Source of the DNA: a virus
Reading direction: 5' to 3' (one strand)
DNA length: 26,753 nt
IMG/VR virus record: IMGVR_UViG_3300010883_000357
Location: 1 to 26,753 of that record
Translations under genes and position numbers: made by a program
Shown here: one piece after another, positions 1-7,692 of the stretch
Position numbering within the stretch: position 1 is the stretch's first letter
Layout of the letters: each line of letters begins with the position of its first letter
The notes under the pieces: generated by a model
Seen by the model: only the letters and a program-made list of their open reading frames with translations
Databases searched by the model: none
Told to the model about the DNA's origin: nothing

Positions 1-1
1 A

Positions 2-856
2 AGTAAGTTTGAGTTTTATAATGGTTCAGCATGGGCAGGTGCTACAACAGAGTTTACAATTGTAAGAAGTGAAACAGCAACTGGTGATGGTTCAACAACA
101 GCGTTCACAGGCCTCAACGCGGCCTTGACAACTGCTGGTTGTATGGTAAGCATCAACGGTGTTGTCCAACTTCCAACAACAGCATATGCTATTAGTGGTA
201 CAACAATAACATTCACAGCCGCACCTGCTAACGGTGATAAAATTGAAATTCGTGAGTTTATCACGACAACTTCAGTTAACGCATTAGAAGATGCAGACGG
301 TGATACAAAAATTCAAGTTGAAGAGTCAAGTGACGAAGATATTATTCGCTTCGACACTGGCGGTACAGAGCGTTTTACTGTAACTGCCGCAGGTCACGTT
401 GTTCCAACATTGGACGCAACATACGACCTAGGTACCTCATCCCTCGGATGGCGTAACATTTATGGCGTTTCCAGTTCAGCAAAATATGCTGATTTGGCAG
501 AACGTTATACAAGTGATGCAACATACGAAGCAGGTACCGTTGTTACATTTGGCGGTGACGCTGAAGTAACAATGTCCACAGAGACTATGGATTCAAGGAT
601 TGCCGGTGTAGTAAGTACAAACCCTGGTTATTTGATGAATGCAGACCTTGAGGGCACACAAGTACCAGTAGCACTAACAGGTCGAGTACCTGTTAAGGTA
701 ACAGGCACAATCCGTAAGGGTGATATGCTAGTTTCCGCAGGCGAAGGGTATGCAAAGGCAGAGGCAAATCCAAGAATGGGTTCCGTAATTGGTAAGGCTC
801 TAGAAGACTTCAACGGTACGAATGGTATCATCGAAGTTGTTGTAGGTAGACTATAA
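2..856 (+). CDS. Tail-fibre/virion structural protein, 3' part (5' end outside window)
   Basis: The frame is open from base 2, so the protein starts upstream and 284 C-terminal residues are seen. They hold a glycine/threonine-rich beta-type stretch, a DLGTSSLGWRNIY motif (about base 428) and a C-terminal domain running from KYADLAERY (about base 482) through GVVSTNPGYLMN and GRVPVKV to the end VVVGRL. This C-terminal pattern is one I know from fibre-like virion proteins of marine T4-like phages; it probably forms a trimeric fibre tip or shaft domain, which is inference. The visible N-terminus begins KFEFYNGSAWAG, a tryptophan hairpin motif that also appears in gp14, gp15 and gp18 here. A TTG at 125 could be read as a start, but the open upstream frame with matching composition argues against it. 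A GC-rich hairpin follows 33 bases after the stop. No S74 peptidase chaperone domain is visible. Confidence 0.8.
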   Translation, partial: SKFEFYNGSAWAGATTEFTIVRSETATGDGSTTAFTGLNAALTTAGCMVSINGVVQLPTTAYAISGTTITFTAAPANGDKIEIREFITTTSVNALEDADGDTKIQVEESSDEDIIRFDTGGTERFTVTAAGHVVPTLDATYDLGTSSLGWRNIYGVSSSAKYADLAERYTSDATYEAGTVVTFGGDAEVTMSTETMDSRIAGVVSTNPGYLMNADLEGTQVPVALTGRVPVKVTGTIRKGDMLVSAGEGYAKAEANPRMGSVIGKALEDFNGTNGIIEVVVGRL

Positions 857-889
857 GTTTAAAAGTTTACGACAATAAAGTTGTAATTG

Positions 890-916
890 ATGGAGGGGCG
901 AATTTCGCCCCTCCAT
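890..916 (+). terminator. GC-rich hairpin terminator after the fibre gene
   Basis: Perfect 11-bp inverted repeat ATGGAGGGGCG / CGCCCCTCCAT with a five-base AATTT loop, just after the fibre stop codon and just before the late promoter of the next gene. The sequence after it (TATCTGCAG) is not a proper T tract, so it may end transcription weakly or protect the 3' end of the fibre mRNA. A second hairpin of the same style lies at 13422-13444. Confidence 0.7.
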
Positions 917-925
917 TATCTGCAG

Positions 926-933
926 AATAAATA
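926..933 (+). promoter_or_regulatory. Late promoter box AATAAATA with Shine-Dalgarno leader
   Basis: AATAAATA matches the T4-type late box (TATAAATA) in 7 of 8 positions. With T4 spacing, transcription would start at about 939, giving a short leader that begins with AGGAG (939-943), a strong ribosome binding site 6 bases before the ATG at 950. The AGGAGAATAA leader is shared with gp19. Confidence 0.65.
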
Positions 934-949
934 TTGAAAGGAGAATAAA

Positions 950-1699
950 ATGGTACATCGTTATGTTACTGATTATGATGGTGAATATGTAGTATCTGGC
1001 ATTGTAGTTAAGAATGGTCGTAAACATCAAGATAGATTCTGGATTCCTCAAAGCGTTCCTAATTCTGATCACACAAAAGTAGCATATGTAGTCGGTAATG
1101 GCAAATCTCGAGTAGATTTTTCTGGTGTTGCAATGAAGTTAAGTTTTCTTTCAACAGCAGGTGGCGGCCATTTCGGAAAATATAAAGGACAATGTTATGG
1201 TTGTAATAGAATTTATCAAGATTGGAAACCAAATTTTCTCGTAGTAACCCATCCTAATTTAGCAACTGAAATAGTTGAAAGTGGCTATGCAGATAATAAT
1301 GTTGTATTTGGCAGGGCAAAAAGTGTATTAGATCATCCTGAATTCGTATCACTTATTCCACATGATCCACGAATGAACGCCGGCGCAACAGCAACATATC
1401 TTGCTTGCTTTCACGGCCATAAGAAAATTTATTTATATGGATTTGATAATCAAAATACTAATCCAACAGTGAATAATAATGTATATGCTGGTACAGAATT
1501 TTATGGTCCAGCAGATGAAAATCCAGGCGATCAAGTTTGGATTAATAATATGAAAAGAATATTTGACACATATGATGATGTAGATTTTGTAAGAGTAGTA
1601 ACAGACGGCATGGAAGAAGATATGCCTGAAGAATGGAAATGGTGTCGTAATTTCCGTCAATTAAAAACGTGGGATTTTGTAGTTGAAGCAGATATTTAA
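950..1699 (+). CDS. GT42/DUF115-like Rossmann-type protein
   Basis: 249 residues. The pattern VVGNGKS (residues 47-53) followed by YGCNRIY (83-89), then FLVVTHPN, an acidic/aromatic middle and KKIYLYGFDNQN, resembles the sialyltransferase-like GT42/DUF115 (MptE-like) proteins common in marine phages: a nucleotide-binding loop, a YxCN strand, then a GFD motif. In the wider family these bind nucleotide sugars or pterin phosphates; here a sugar transfer role is only inferred. It directly follows the fibre gene but has its own late promoter and a good ribosome binding site, so it should be well expressed late, which would suit modification of fibre or virion glycans. The last four bases overlap, in convergent orientation, with the Nudix gene. 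It could also be a non-catalytic relative. Confidence 0.6.
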   Translation: MVHRYVTDYDGEYVVSGIVVKNGRKHQDRFWIPQSVPNSDHTKVAYVVGNGKSRVDFSGVAMKLSFLSTAGGGHFGKYKGQCYGCNRIYQDWKPNFLVVTHPNLATEIVESGYADNNVVFGRAKSVLDHPEFVSLIPHDPRMNAGATATYLACFHGHKKIYLYGFDNQNTNPTVNNNVYAGTEFYGPADENPGDQVWINNMKRIFDTYDDVDFVRVVTDGMEEDMPEEWKWCRNFRQLKTWDFVVEADI

Positions 1700-2118
1700 A
1701 TCGTTTCTACTATAGTTCTAATCTTATCTTTAATTGAATCTAGTTTAAGGGTTGAAAAAACACCAGGATGCAATGGGCCTGGCCACCCTGCCATAGTAAC
1801 CCAAGCAAACCCGCAATGCTCCCCATTCAAAACGGGTATAAATTCCTCTTCAATTATTAAAATGAATGTATGATAAAAGAAGTGACCATCTTTTGAAGTA
1901 AACAATTCAATAGGAATTATTTTCTCTATATCGGGCAAGTGTCCTACTTCCTCGAAAATTTCCCTTTTTAAACCATTAATAGTTGTTTCATCATTTTCTA
2001 CTTTGCCGCCTGCGAAACCCCATCTATTTTTATACTTTTTATCATTCCTTAATAGAAATAGAAATCGTTTTGTTTCGCGGCAGTAGAGAATACCACCTGC
2101 TCCAGTAACTTGCTTCAT
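1696..2118 (-). CDS. Nudix hydrolase
   Basis: 140 residues with a complete Nudix box at residues 38-60: G-x5-E-x7-REIFEEVGH, which supplies the metal-binding glutamates. The fold is a single Nudix domain with no extra module, as in the small MutT/ADP-ribose pyrophosphatase class. Such enzymes hydrolyse a nucleoside diphosphate linked to another group; the substrate (oxidised dNTP, ADP-ribose, NADH or capped RNA) cannot be told from the sequence. It is separated from the gp15 stop by 22 bases and its stop overlaps the stop of the gene on the other strand by 4 bp. The start at 2118 fits the box just upstream, which reads either as a sigma70 -10 (TATAAT) or a degenerate late box (TATAATTA). Cellular and phage nucleotide metabolism is the likely role. 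Confidence 0.88.
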   Translation of the reverse strand: MKQVTGAGGILYCRETKRFLFLLRNDKKYKNRWGFAGGKVENDETTINGLKREIFEEVGHLPDIEKIIPIELFTSKDGHFFYHTFILIIEEEFIPVLNGEHCGFAWVTMAGWPGPLHPGVFSTLKLDSIKDKIRTIVETI

Positions 2119-2131
2119 ACTAATAATTATA
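2119..2131 (-). promoter_or_regulatory. Promoter of the Nudix gene (sigma70 -10 or degenerate late box)
   Basis: On the minus strand TATAATTA occupies 2131-2124 and the ATG begins at 2118. TATAAT is a perfect sigma70 -10 but no convincing -35 was found at 16-18 bases. Read as a late box it matches TATAAATA at 7 of 8 positions and puts the start codon at +1, as in seven other genes here. Both readings remain open. Confidence 0.4.
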
Positions 2132-2140
2132 TAAAATTTG

Positions 2141-3583
2141 TTATGGAAGTAATGAAATAGACCACAAGCCAGTTAAGTATTCGCCTTCGTATGATTTGAC
2201 CCATTCGGAAGTATCATCAGTTCCAGTCCATTTATATTGAATACCAGTTTTTGTATTAGTTACATAATGAATACCTTTATTAGCACTAGCATCATATGAT
2301 ACTGACCAATTCGTACCATCATATTGTATAATATCAAATTTACTTGCTTGTATGTCAGTAGCAGTAGCATCAGGCCATCCTGCTGGGCCGCCCGATGTGT
2401 TAATTGTAGAGCCAAGATCTTCTAATATTAAATAACGTTGTCCATTAGTGGCCGCGGGCAATCCATCTCCAGGAGTATTTTTTAGTGGATTAATAACAGC
2501 ATTAATAGCAGTTTGGGTATTTGCTGGAATTGTGTCAGAATCTACTGTAAAGTCAAGTATGGTTTCATCAACAGTGTTAAAAGATACAGTGCCAATAACT
2601 TCTGTAAAATCTGTACCAGTATCTTCATTTTGAAATTTAGTTAATAATTTTACTTGACTAATTCCGTCTTTTAGTTCTCCATATTGTGCTATGATTTTTT
2701 TCCAGGGAATATCATCACCATATTTTACAGGTAGATGATCGAAAGTTGAATCTTCTTTAGTCTCGCCACTTATTGGTTCACTAACGGCCAAAGCTTTTAA
2801 TTGACCATTTAATAATAGTACACCATAGTTTAACGGAGTATAGTATTGTCTACTACCCATTAGTTTTGTATCATCTAATACACTGTCTGCTAAACCACCA
2901 CTGCCATCAAATATACCCATAACAACTTTGGAAATAACACCTAGCCGTTTAATAATTGCTGGAGGATTAATCCAAATAGGTATTTCAAATGTCATCGTAG
3001 CAATATCGATCATATCATCAACACCAATTGGAACTGTTCTATTACTAAATGATATTTCAGTTAATTCAACATATGATAAACTAGTCCAATCAACATAATT
3101 GTCTGTAGTTTGTATTTCTAAACTTGGATTAAACATGTAAAATATTTGTTCAGTAATTTGCATCTTTTGCTCAGTATTACTTGTCCAAATATCAGCATTA
3201 ACTGTTAGTCTATATGGACTTGGCATACTGCGTTCAATAGTATAACTATCGCCAGGCCCTGCTGTATATGATTGTGTATCTTTATTATAGAAGCGTTCTT
3301 TGACATGAACTTTATCCATATGTGTTGGTGATTGGATTCTATCTCTGTCAAATGATATATTTGTTATATAACAAGAAATTTGGGGTACGGAATTAAGAGC
3401 ATTTTCACTATTTTTACGAACGATTGTTGCTACTTGACGAGAAATGTCCCCATATTTTACTGGAACTTGTATTAATGCAGAATTCCCAGCAGAATCTTTA
3501 CCAGTTTCTACCTGAAAATGACTCATTAATCTAATAAATTGAGAAAGATAACGGCGCATTTGACCATCATAATAGAATTCCAT
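2141..3583 (-). CDS. gp15: Tail completion / sheath stabiliser protein gp15
   Basis: 480 residues, against about 270 in T4, with a long C-terminal extension. The N-terminal 210 residues carry the pattern I associate with gp15 of marine T4-like phages: MEFYYDGQMRRYL, VPVKYGDISRQ (41-51), NSENALNSVPQISCYI (58-73), ERSMPSPYRLTVNADIW (117-133), a TSNTEQKMQITEQI segment and FEIPIWINPPA (199-209). In T4, gp15 forms a hexameric ring that closes the tail and locks the sheath, joining tail to neck. The extension holds repeated tryptophan hairpins (FDIIQYDGTNW; GIQYKWTGTDDTSEWV), probably surface decorations. It follows gp14 with a TAATG stop-start overlap and has AGAGGAC ahead of the ATG inside gp14, so the two are co-translated. 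Orientation is opposite to gp13. Confidence 0.85.
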   Translation of the reverse strand: MEFYYDGQMRRYLSQFIRLMSHFQVETGKDSAGNSALIQVPVKYGDISRQVATIVRKNSENALNSVPQISCYITNISFDRDRIQSPTHMDKVHVKERFYNKDTQSYTAGPGDSYTIERSMPSPYRLTVNADIWTSNTEQKMQITEQIFYMFNPSLEIQTTDNYVDWTSLSYVELTEISFSNRTVPIGVDDMIDIATMTFEIPIWINPPAIIKRLGVISKVVMGIFDGSGGLADSVLDDTKLMGSRQYYTPLNYGVLLLNGQLKALAVSEPISGETKEDSTFDHLPVKYGDDIPWKKIIAQYGELKDGISQVKLLTKFQNEDTGTDFTEVIGTVSFNTVDETILDFTVDSDTIPANTQTAINAVINPLKNTPGDGLPAATNGQRYLILEDLGSTINTSGGPAGWPDATATDIQASKFDIIQYDGTNWSVSYDASANKGIHYVTNTKTGIQYKWTGTDDTSEWVKSYEGEYLTGLWSISLLP

Positions 3584-4791
3584 TATTTGTCCTCTCTAGC
3601 ACTTAATATATTTGATAAACTTTGTCTAGAATCAATTTTAGTACCATCTGCTAATGTAACGGTAGTTTTAGTATTAAAGTGTTTAGTTCTGTGCGTTGAT
3701 TTGGTACTTGTATTTGTAATATCCATACGTACATTGTCTTCAACGTGTACCCATTTTTTGCCATTGTAAATGTATAATCTATTAGGACTATAATCTGTTC
3801 TCAATATATATTCACCTTTACTTGGATTAGTAACAAAACTAGTTAATGTTTTTACTGGTGCTCCATTTGGTGGAACTCCATCGCCTGCTAAGTAATGTTC
3901 TAGTTTTTTCGTTGGACGTCCATAATATGTATCACCAGTTACTGCGGCTGGTGAAGAAGCGTCAGCATCAACTGTAATGCTGGCATCGTCAGTAGACACA
4001 AGTAATATTGAACCATCATCTGCGCCTGGCGCAATCCAAAAGCGAGTTGTATCATAACCACTGCGTCCATCTACTATGTCTTGTGTAAATGGCGCCATTG
4101 CTTCTGCTTGTTTTATAATAGCATCATTTATTTCTAAATTCTTAGAGTAATCACTTAAGATTTCTTTTAGTGTATCATCACCGTCACCAGTTTCAATATC
4201 ACCAAGTATATCTCTGTACTCCTGTGCGTCTACTAATGGAGTACATTTTACACGCCATAAATGTGGATACCAAGTTTGACTAAATCCTTCAGCTGCTCTG
4301 TTTCCGTCTTGTATAACGTAATAACGTTTTAAACTTTCATATACTTTATCAACACTATCATCTTCTAAAGCATAATCATCTTTTAAATGTGGTAACTCAA
4401 TAACATCACCACTTATAAGTTTTCTTCCAAGTACGCCAACCATATCAGTCAAGTGGAAAGTAATAAAAACAGTATCATTCTGTAAAAATAAGCCAAATTG
4501 ACTCAGATCAAAGTCTACATCGTTTACATTATAGACTCCTTTCATGAACGTTACATCTTTTTCATATTTTCGATCACGATTCTCTAAAAATAATAAATCT
4601 TGTATGTTTGTGATGGAATTATTAGTGTACATAGGCTGATCAGCCTTTTTCTGGTCACCTTGATTGACAGGACCCATATATTTGTGTATATTAATACCAG
4701 TGCCGCCAATGATGAACTGCTCACGAATACGGTTATCCATGAACTTAAAGTCATTTCCTTTAGTTGGTTTCCATAATGAAAGTCTTGGCAT
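3583..4791 (-). CDS. gp14: Neck protein gp14
   Basis: 402 residues, longer than T4 gp14 (about 256). The region FLQNDTVFITFHLTDMV (102-118), KLISGDVIELPHLKDD (124-139), SLKRYYVIQD (153-162) and YPHLWRVKCTPLVD (175-188) matches the neck-protein pattern in which a measured start point, a strand pair and an aromatic-rich region recur. The C-terminus has RTDYSPNRLYIYNGKKW followed by VEDNVRMDITN and a final RQSLSNIL segment, typical of gp14 in marine T4-like phages. In T4, gp13 and gp14 form the collar and neck that let filled heads accept tails. It is first in a minus-strand pair with gp15, behind a late box at 4816-4823; a sigma70 promoter for the opposite gene overlaps its start region. Confidence 0.82.
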   Translation of the reverse strand: MPRLSLWKPTKGNDFKFMDNRIREQFIIGGTGINIHKYMGPVNQGDQKKADQPMYTNNSITNIQDLLFLENRDRKYEKDVTFMKGVYNVNDVDFDLSQFGLFLQNDTVFITFHLTDMVGVLGRKLISGDVIELPHLKDDYALEDDSVDKVYESLKRYYVIQDGNRAAEGFSQTWYPHLWRVKCTPLVDAQEYRDILGDIETGDGDDTLKEILSDYSKNLEINDAIIKQAEAMAPFTQDIVDGRSGYDTTRFWIAPGADDGSILLVSTDDASITVDADASSPAAVTGDTYYGRPTKKLEHYLAGDGVPPNGAPVKTLTSFVTNPSKGEYILRTDYSPNRLYIYNGKKWVHVEDNVRMDITNTSTKSTHRTKHFNTKTTVTLADGTKIDSRQSLSNILSAREDK

Positions 4792-4813
4792 TTTCTAACT
4801 CTTGTGTTATAAT
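4785..4813 (+). promoter_or_regulatory. Host-type sigma70 promoter with extended -10
   Basis: TTGGCA (4785-4790; 5 of 6 to TTGACA), a 17-base spacer, then TATAAT (4808-4813) preceded by TGT, giving the extended -10 TGTTATAAT. Expected start is near 4820, with GAGG at 4835-4838 before the ATG at 4846. The -35 lies across the first codons of gp14 on the other strand. Confidence 0.75.
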
Positions 4814-4815
4814 AC

Positions 4816-4823
4816 TATTTAGC
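4816..4823 (-). promoter_or_regulatory. Late promoter box GCTAAATA for gp14-gp15
   Basis: Minus-strand GCTAAATA at 4823-4816. With T4 spacing the start is about 4810, leaving a 19-base leader with AAGAG before the gp14 ATG. It partly faces the sigma70 promoter of the divergent gene, so the early and late signals of opposite strands interlock within about 40 bases. Confidence 0.5.
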
Positions 4824-4845
4824 ACTATATATATGAGGCAATACT

Positions 4846-6021
4846 ATGGTAAGAAAGAAACAAAAGCGAGTATCTAAAAAGAAAGATGGGTTATTTGCTG
4901 AGCCCAAATTCGATGATTTTGTTATAAAAGGTGAATTGATGGATATTGAAGCTGATCAACTTCAAGATATCAACATTAGAATTAATAAAGGTTTAAACTT
5001 TTACAACTATCATTATACTTCAAAGCATTCCAAGCAACCACTAATACAATGGATGGAAGCACAGAAAATAGTAGATAAAGAATCTATTAAAAAAATTAGA
5101 GCGGCAAAAGATTGGCAGATAGGCACAACAGTTGGCTCTGTAGCAAGAATGCTGAACAATGGTTGTCCTCCAATGGATAATCTTTTATTGGCTATTAGAA
5201 AGAAAATAAAAGAGTTATCAAATGTTGTAGTAATAGAAGAAAAAGAAGAAGTTAAGCAACTCGCTCCTGTGATATCCATACAAGAGCGTATGAAATTAAA
5301 TCTTAATGATTTCCTTGGTAAACACGTGGAAGGTGAGATTGATGATTTTTTTCAAAATAAATTTAAAAGTGATTTCAAGATGTCAAACGCTTTGCTAATA
5401 GGTGAGATTACCGGCAAGGCGGCGGCATTAATACCTGCTATGTATCAGCAAGAAGTAACAGATTTTAATACCTTGCTCAACCCTGTGGAACAAGATGACG
5501 AGTATGAGCAATTGGTAGAAGCATATCCGTATAAAAAAGCGGAGATAAAACGTATATTAGAGTTTTATAATATGCTTATAGAAGATGCCTTACATCATTC
5601 CAACAAACAAAAAGCAAATCGTAAAATTAGAGTTAAACAAGCACCTTCAAAAGAAAAACAAATCGCTAAATTAAAATATAAGGCAAACGATGACAAGTAT
5701 AAAGTAGTATCAATTGATCCTAAAACTATTATAGGTGCTCAAGAGTTGTGGGTGTTTAACACTAAAACACGTAAGATTGGAAAATATGTTTCTACAAATG
5801 GATTTAGTGCTGGTGAGTTAGGAATTAAAGGAACTAGTATTACTGATTTTGACACTAATCTTAGTATGCAGAAAACTTTACGTAAACCTGAAGAGTCACT
5901 TAAAGAGTTTAATAGTGCTGGTAAAGTAGTATTGCGTAAATTTTTAGATAATTTAACAACTACAGGTATTAAACTAAATGGGAGAGTTAATAGCGATGTT
6001 ATATTGCTGAAGGTATTTTAA
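4846..6021 (+). CDS. Conserved marine-phage protein of unknown function, early promoter
   Basis: 391 residues. I recognise the general pattern from marine T4-like phages but no function. The N-terminus is strongly basic (MVRKKQKRVSKKKDGLF), then a helical region with alternating charge, VARMLNNGCPPMDNLLLAI (about residues 97-115), an acidic stretch, a second basic stretch near KQKANRKIRVKQ, and a C-terminal domain with QELWVFNTKTRKIGKY, FSAGELGIKGTSI, LRKPEESLKEFNSAGK and final LNGRVNSDVILLKVF. The basic N-terminus suggests nucleic-acid contact, which is inference. Unlike its neighbours it is served by a near-consensus sigma70 promoter, so it is probably expressed early by host polymerase. 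Its stop overlaps the late box of gp13. Confidence 0.7.
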   Translation: MVRKKQKRVSKKKDGLFAEPKFDDFVIKGELMDIEADQLQDINIRINKGLNFYNYHYTSKHSKQPLIQWMEAQKIVDKESIKKIRAAKDWQIGTTVGSVARMLNNGCPPMDNLLLAIRKKIKELSNVVVIEEKEEVKQLAPVISIQERMKLNLNDFLGKHVEGEIDDFFQNKFKSDFKMSNALLIGEITGKAAALIPAMYQQEVTDFNTLLNPVEQDDEYEQLVEAYPYKKAEIKRILEFYNMLIEDALHHSNKQKANRKIRVKQAPSKEKQIAKLKYKANDDKYKVVSIDPKTIIGAQELWVFNTKTRKIGKYVSTNGFSAGELGIKGTSITDFDTNLSMQKTLRKPEESLKEFNSAGKVVLRKFLDNLTTTGIKLNGRVNSDVILLKVF

Positions 6022-6027
6022 TAAATA
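6020..6027 (+). promoter_or_regulatory. Late promoter box AATAAATA, leaderless gp13
   Basis: AATAAATA ends at 6027 and the gp13 ATG begins at 6033, exactly six bases later, with T at the base before. It overlaps the stop codon of the preceding gene (6019-6021). No ribosome binding site fits between box and ATG. Confidence 0.7.
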
Positions 6028-6032
6028 CATAT

Positions 6033-6797
6033 ATGGCAAGTAAAGAACTAACTAAATTAAAAACTGCGATGTTTAACAACGTCAAATTGCGACTAGGTGC
6101 TCAAATTATTGATGTTGAATTAGACAACGAGCATTTAGAAGTAGGTTTAGAAAATGGTATTAATAAATATCGTCAATTAAGTTCAAACAGCGTAGAAGAA
6201 TCTTATGGCTTCATAAAACTTGAGAAAAATAGGCAAGATTACTTTTTAGACAGTAATGTTTTGGAAGTAAGACAAATTTTTCGCAGAACAATTGGTAGCA
6301 CAACAGGTGGTGGTGCTTCCAACTTTGAACCATTTGAAGCAGGATACATGAATATGTATATGCTTAAAGCAGGTATGGTTGGTGGCTTGGCTACATATGA
6401 AATGTTTAGTGGCTATCAAGAAACAGCCGCAAGAATGTTTGGTGGTTTTATTAATTATAGATTTGATCCAGTTACTAAAAAATTAACTATTGTACGTAAA
6501 ATAGATAGTGATGAAGGTGAAGATGTTTTAATGTGGATGTATAATCAAAAACCAGATGAAAATATTTTACAACATCATATGACTAAGAAATGGATGGAAG
6601 ATTATACACTTGCTATGTGTAAGCAAATAATGGGTGAATCACGTTCTAAATTCTCAACTATTGCTGGGCCACAAGGTGGTACAACAATGAATGGTGCAGA
6701 ACTAAAAGCAGAAGGCCAACAAGAGATGGCAGAGTTAGTATTGCAACTAGGTAATTATGAAGACGGCGGTGTTCCAATGTCGTTTATCATCGGTTAA
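6033..6797 (+). CDS. gp13: Neck protein gp13
   Basis: 254 residues, close to T4 gp13 (309) and its marine relatives. Diagnostic segments: ELTKLKTAMFNNVKLRLGAQ at the N-terminus, VELDNEHLEVGLENGINKYR, NVLEVRQIFRRTIG (about residues 75-88), a glycine-rich insert followed by FEPFEAGYMNMYM, LATYEMFSGYQE, RDPVTKKL-type strand (FDPVTKKLTIVRK), LMWMYNQKPDE and the C-terminal AGPQGGTTMNGAEL followed by SFIIG. With gp14, gp13 forms the neck that seals the filled head and receives the tail. The ATG is chosen because it lies at the +1 position of the late box. Here gp13 is separated from gp14, which is on the opposite strand on the other side of an early gene, unlike the co-directional T4 order. Confidence 0.9.
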   Translation: MASKELTKLKTAMFNNVKLRLGAQIIDVELDNEHLEVGLENGINKYRQLSSNSVEESYGFIKLEKNRQDYFLDSNVLEVRQIFRRTIGSTTGGGASNFEPFEAGYMNMYMLKAGMVGGLATYEMFSGYQETAARMFGGFINYRFDPVTKKLTIVRKIDSDEGEDVLMWMYNQKPDENILQHHMTKKWMEDYTLAMCKQIMGESRSKFSTIAGPQGGTTMNGAELKAEGQQEMAELVLQLGNYEDGGVPMSFIIG

Positions 6798-6809
6798 TAT
6801 ATTTCTTTA

Positions 6810-6817
6810 ATTAAATA
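6810..6817 (+). promoter_or_regulatory. Late promoter box ATTAAATA, leaderless start
   Basis: ATTAAATA ends at 6817; the ATG is at 6823, six bases later, preceded by T. No ribosome binding site can be placed in between. Confidence 0.6.
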
Positions 6818-6822
6818 TTACT

Positions 6823-7674
6823 ATGACTCAATCTCCATTGAAGTTCTATGTAATTGCATACGCCAGCGGCCACAAAGGAAATCAATTAGCATATAACTTA
6901 ATTACAAAATTCCCTGAACAATTTGAAGTAAAATATTATAATGAAAGTGGGCATCAACGCGGAGATTGGGGGCATGATTTTTTAGAACATTATTTTTCAG
7001 ACATATATTGGACACATGAATCATTGCCTGTTGATAAAAATGTTTATTTTAGTAATGTATTATATCATATGTATGTTGATGAAATTATAAAAGATTTACG
7101 GAGACGGTTACAAGATAGTGACAGATACCCACATAATAATAGATGGAAGATAGTATTAACGCATGGTAGTTCTATTATACAATTACATGCAATACGTAAC
7201 CAAATATTAGATGGTCTTAGTGGTAGTTTACATCTTAATAGGGAACAATTAGGACATTGTGTACATATTACTCAAATAATGTGTGATGATTTACAACAAA
7301 ATGCTGAATATTTTCATAGGCATCATGAAAGTACTAATGGGTTTGGTGATTATTTTAATGATTTGCGAAGTTATGCTATTGGTGAAGGTGGTTATATGTT
7401 TTTTCGTGGACAAACCGATGCAACATTTGAAACGGATACAATTATAGAAACTAAAGATATTAATAATGAATCTTTTTATACTTTAGATAATTTATTTAAA
7501 TCACGTCCATATTTGACTACAGATATAGTAGAAGAATGGATTAAAAATATTACTATAGAAGAAGACCCGTGGATTTATACTAATATAGCATATAAATTAA
7601 ATGCGTTAGGATATCAAATTCCACCAGATAAAATTTATAAAAATAAAGTAGATTTACTTGCAATCTGCGGTTAA
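6823..7674 (+). CDS. P-loop-like protein of unknown function (family member A)
   Basis: 283 residues. Not recognised with certainty. The N-terminus LKFYVIAYASGHKGNQLAYNL looks like a beta strand, a glycine-rich turn and a helix, the layout of sulfotransferase-type P-loops, although the canonical GK[ST] is absent. The protein upstream of radical SAM 2 (16044-16790) begins in the same way (LKFIFVCYPHGAGGEFLSYI), which suggests one family. Further features are GHQRGDWGHDFL (residues about 43-54), WKIVLTHGSSI, HLNREQLGHCVHITQIM and several histidines near FHRHHES. It has a leaderless-type late promoter and is followed by the dNMP kinase 18 bases on. A sugar or sulfate transfer role is a guess. 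Its codons are more AT-rich than those of gp13. Confidence 0.55.
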   Translation: MTQSPLKFYVIAYASGHKGNQLAYNLITKFPEQFEVKYYNESGHQRGDWGHDFLEHYFSDIYWTHESLPVDKNVYFSNVLYHMYVDEIIKDLRRRLQDSDRYPHNNRWKIVLTHGSSIIQLHAIRNQILDGLSGSLHLNREQLGHCVHITQIMCDDLQQNAEYFHRHHESTNGFGDYFNDLRSYAIGEGGYMFFRGQTDATFETDTIIETKDINNESFYTLDNLFKSRPYLTTDIVEEWIKNITIEEDPWIYTNIAYKLNALGYQIPPDKIYKNKVDLLAICG

Positions 7675-7686
7675 TTATGTTATAAT
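7658..7686 (+). promoter_or_regulatory. Sigma70-type promoter of the dNMP kinase
   Basis: TTGCAA (7658-7663, 4 of 6), 17 bases, TATAAT (7681-7686) with TGT just before: the same extended -10 TGTTATAAT as at 4805-4813. Expected transcription start is close to 7693, the ATG itself. The -35 lies in the last codons of the preceding gene. Confidence 0.65.
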
Positions 7687-7692
7687 AATAAA

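Noticed and set aside
125-856. Fibre gene starting at the TTG at 125
   Set aside because: The frame is open to the window edge with matching composition, and no ribosome binding site precedes the TTG.
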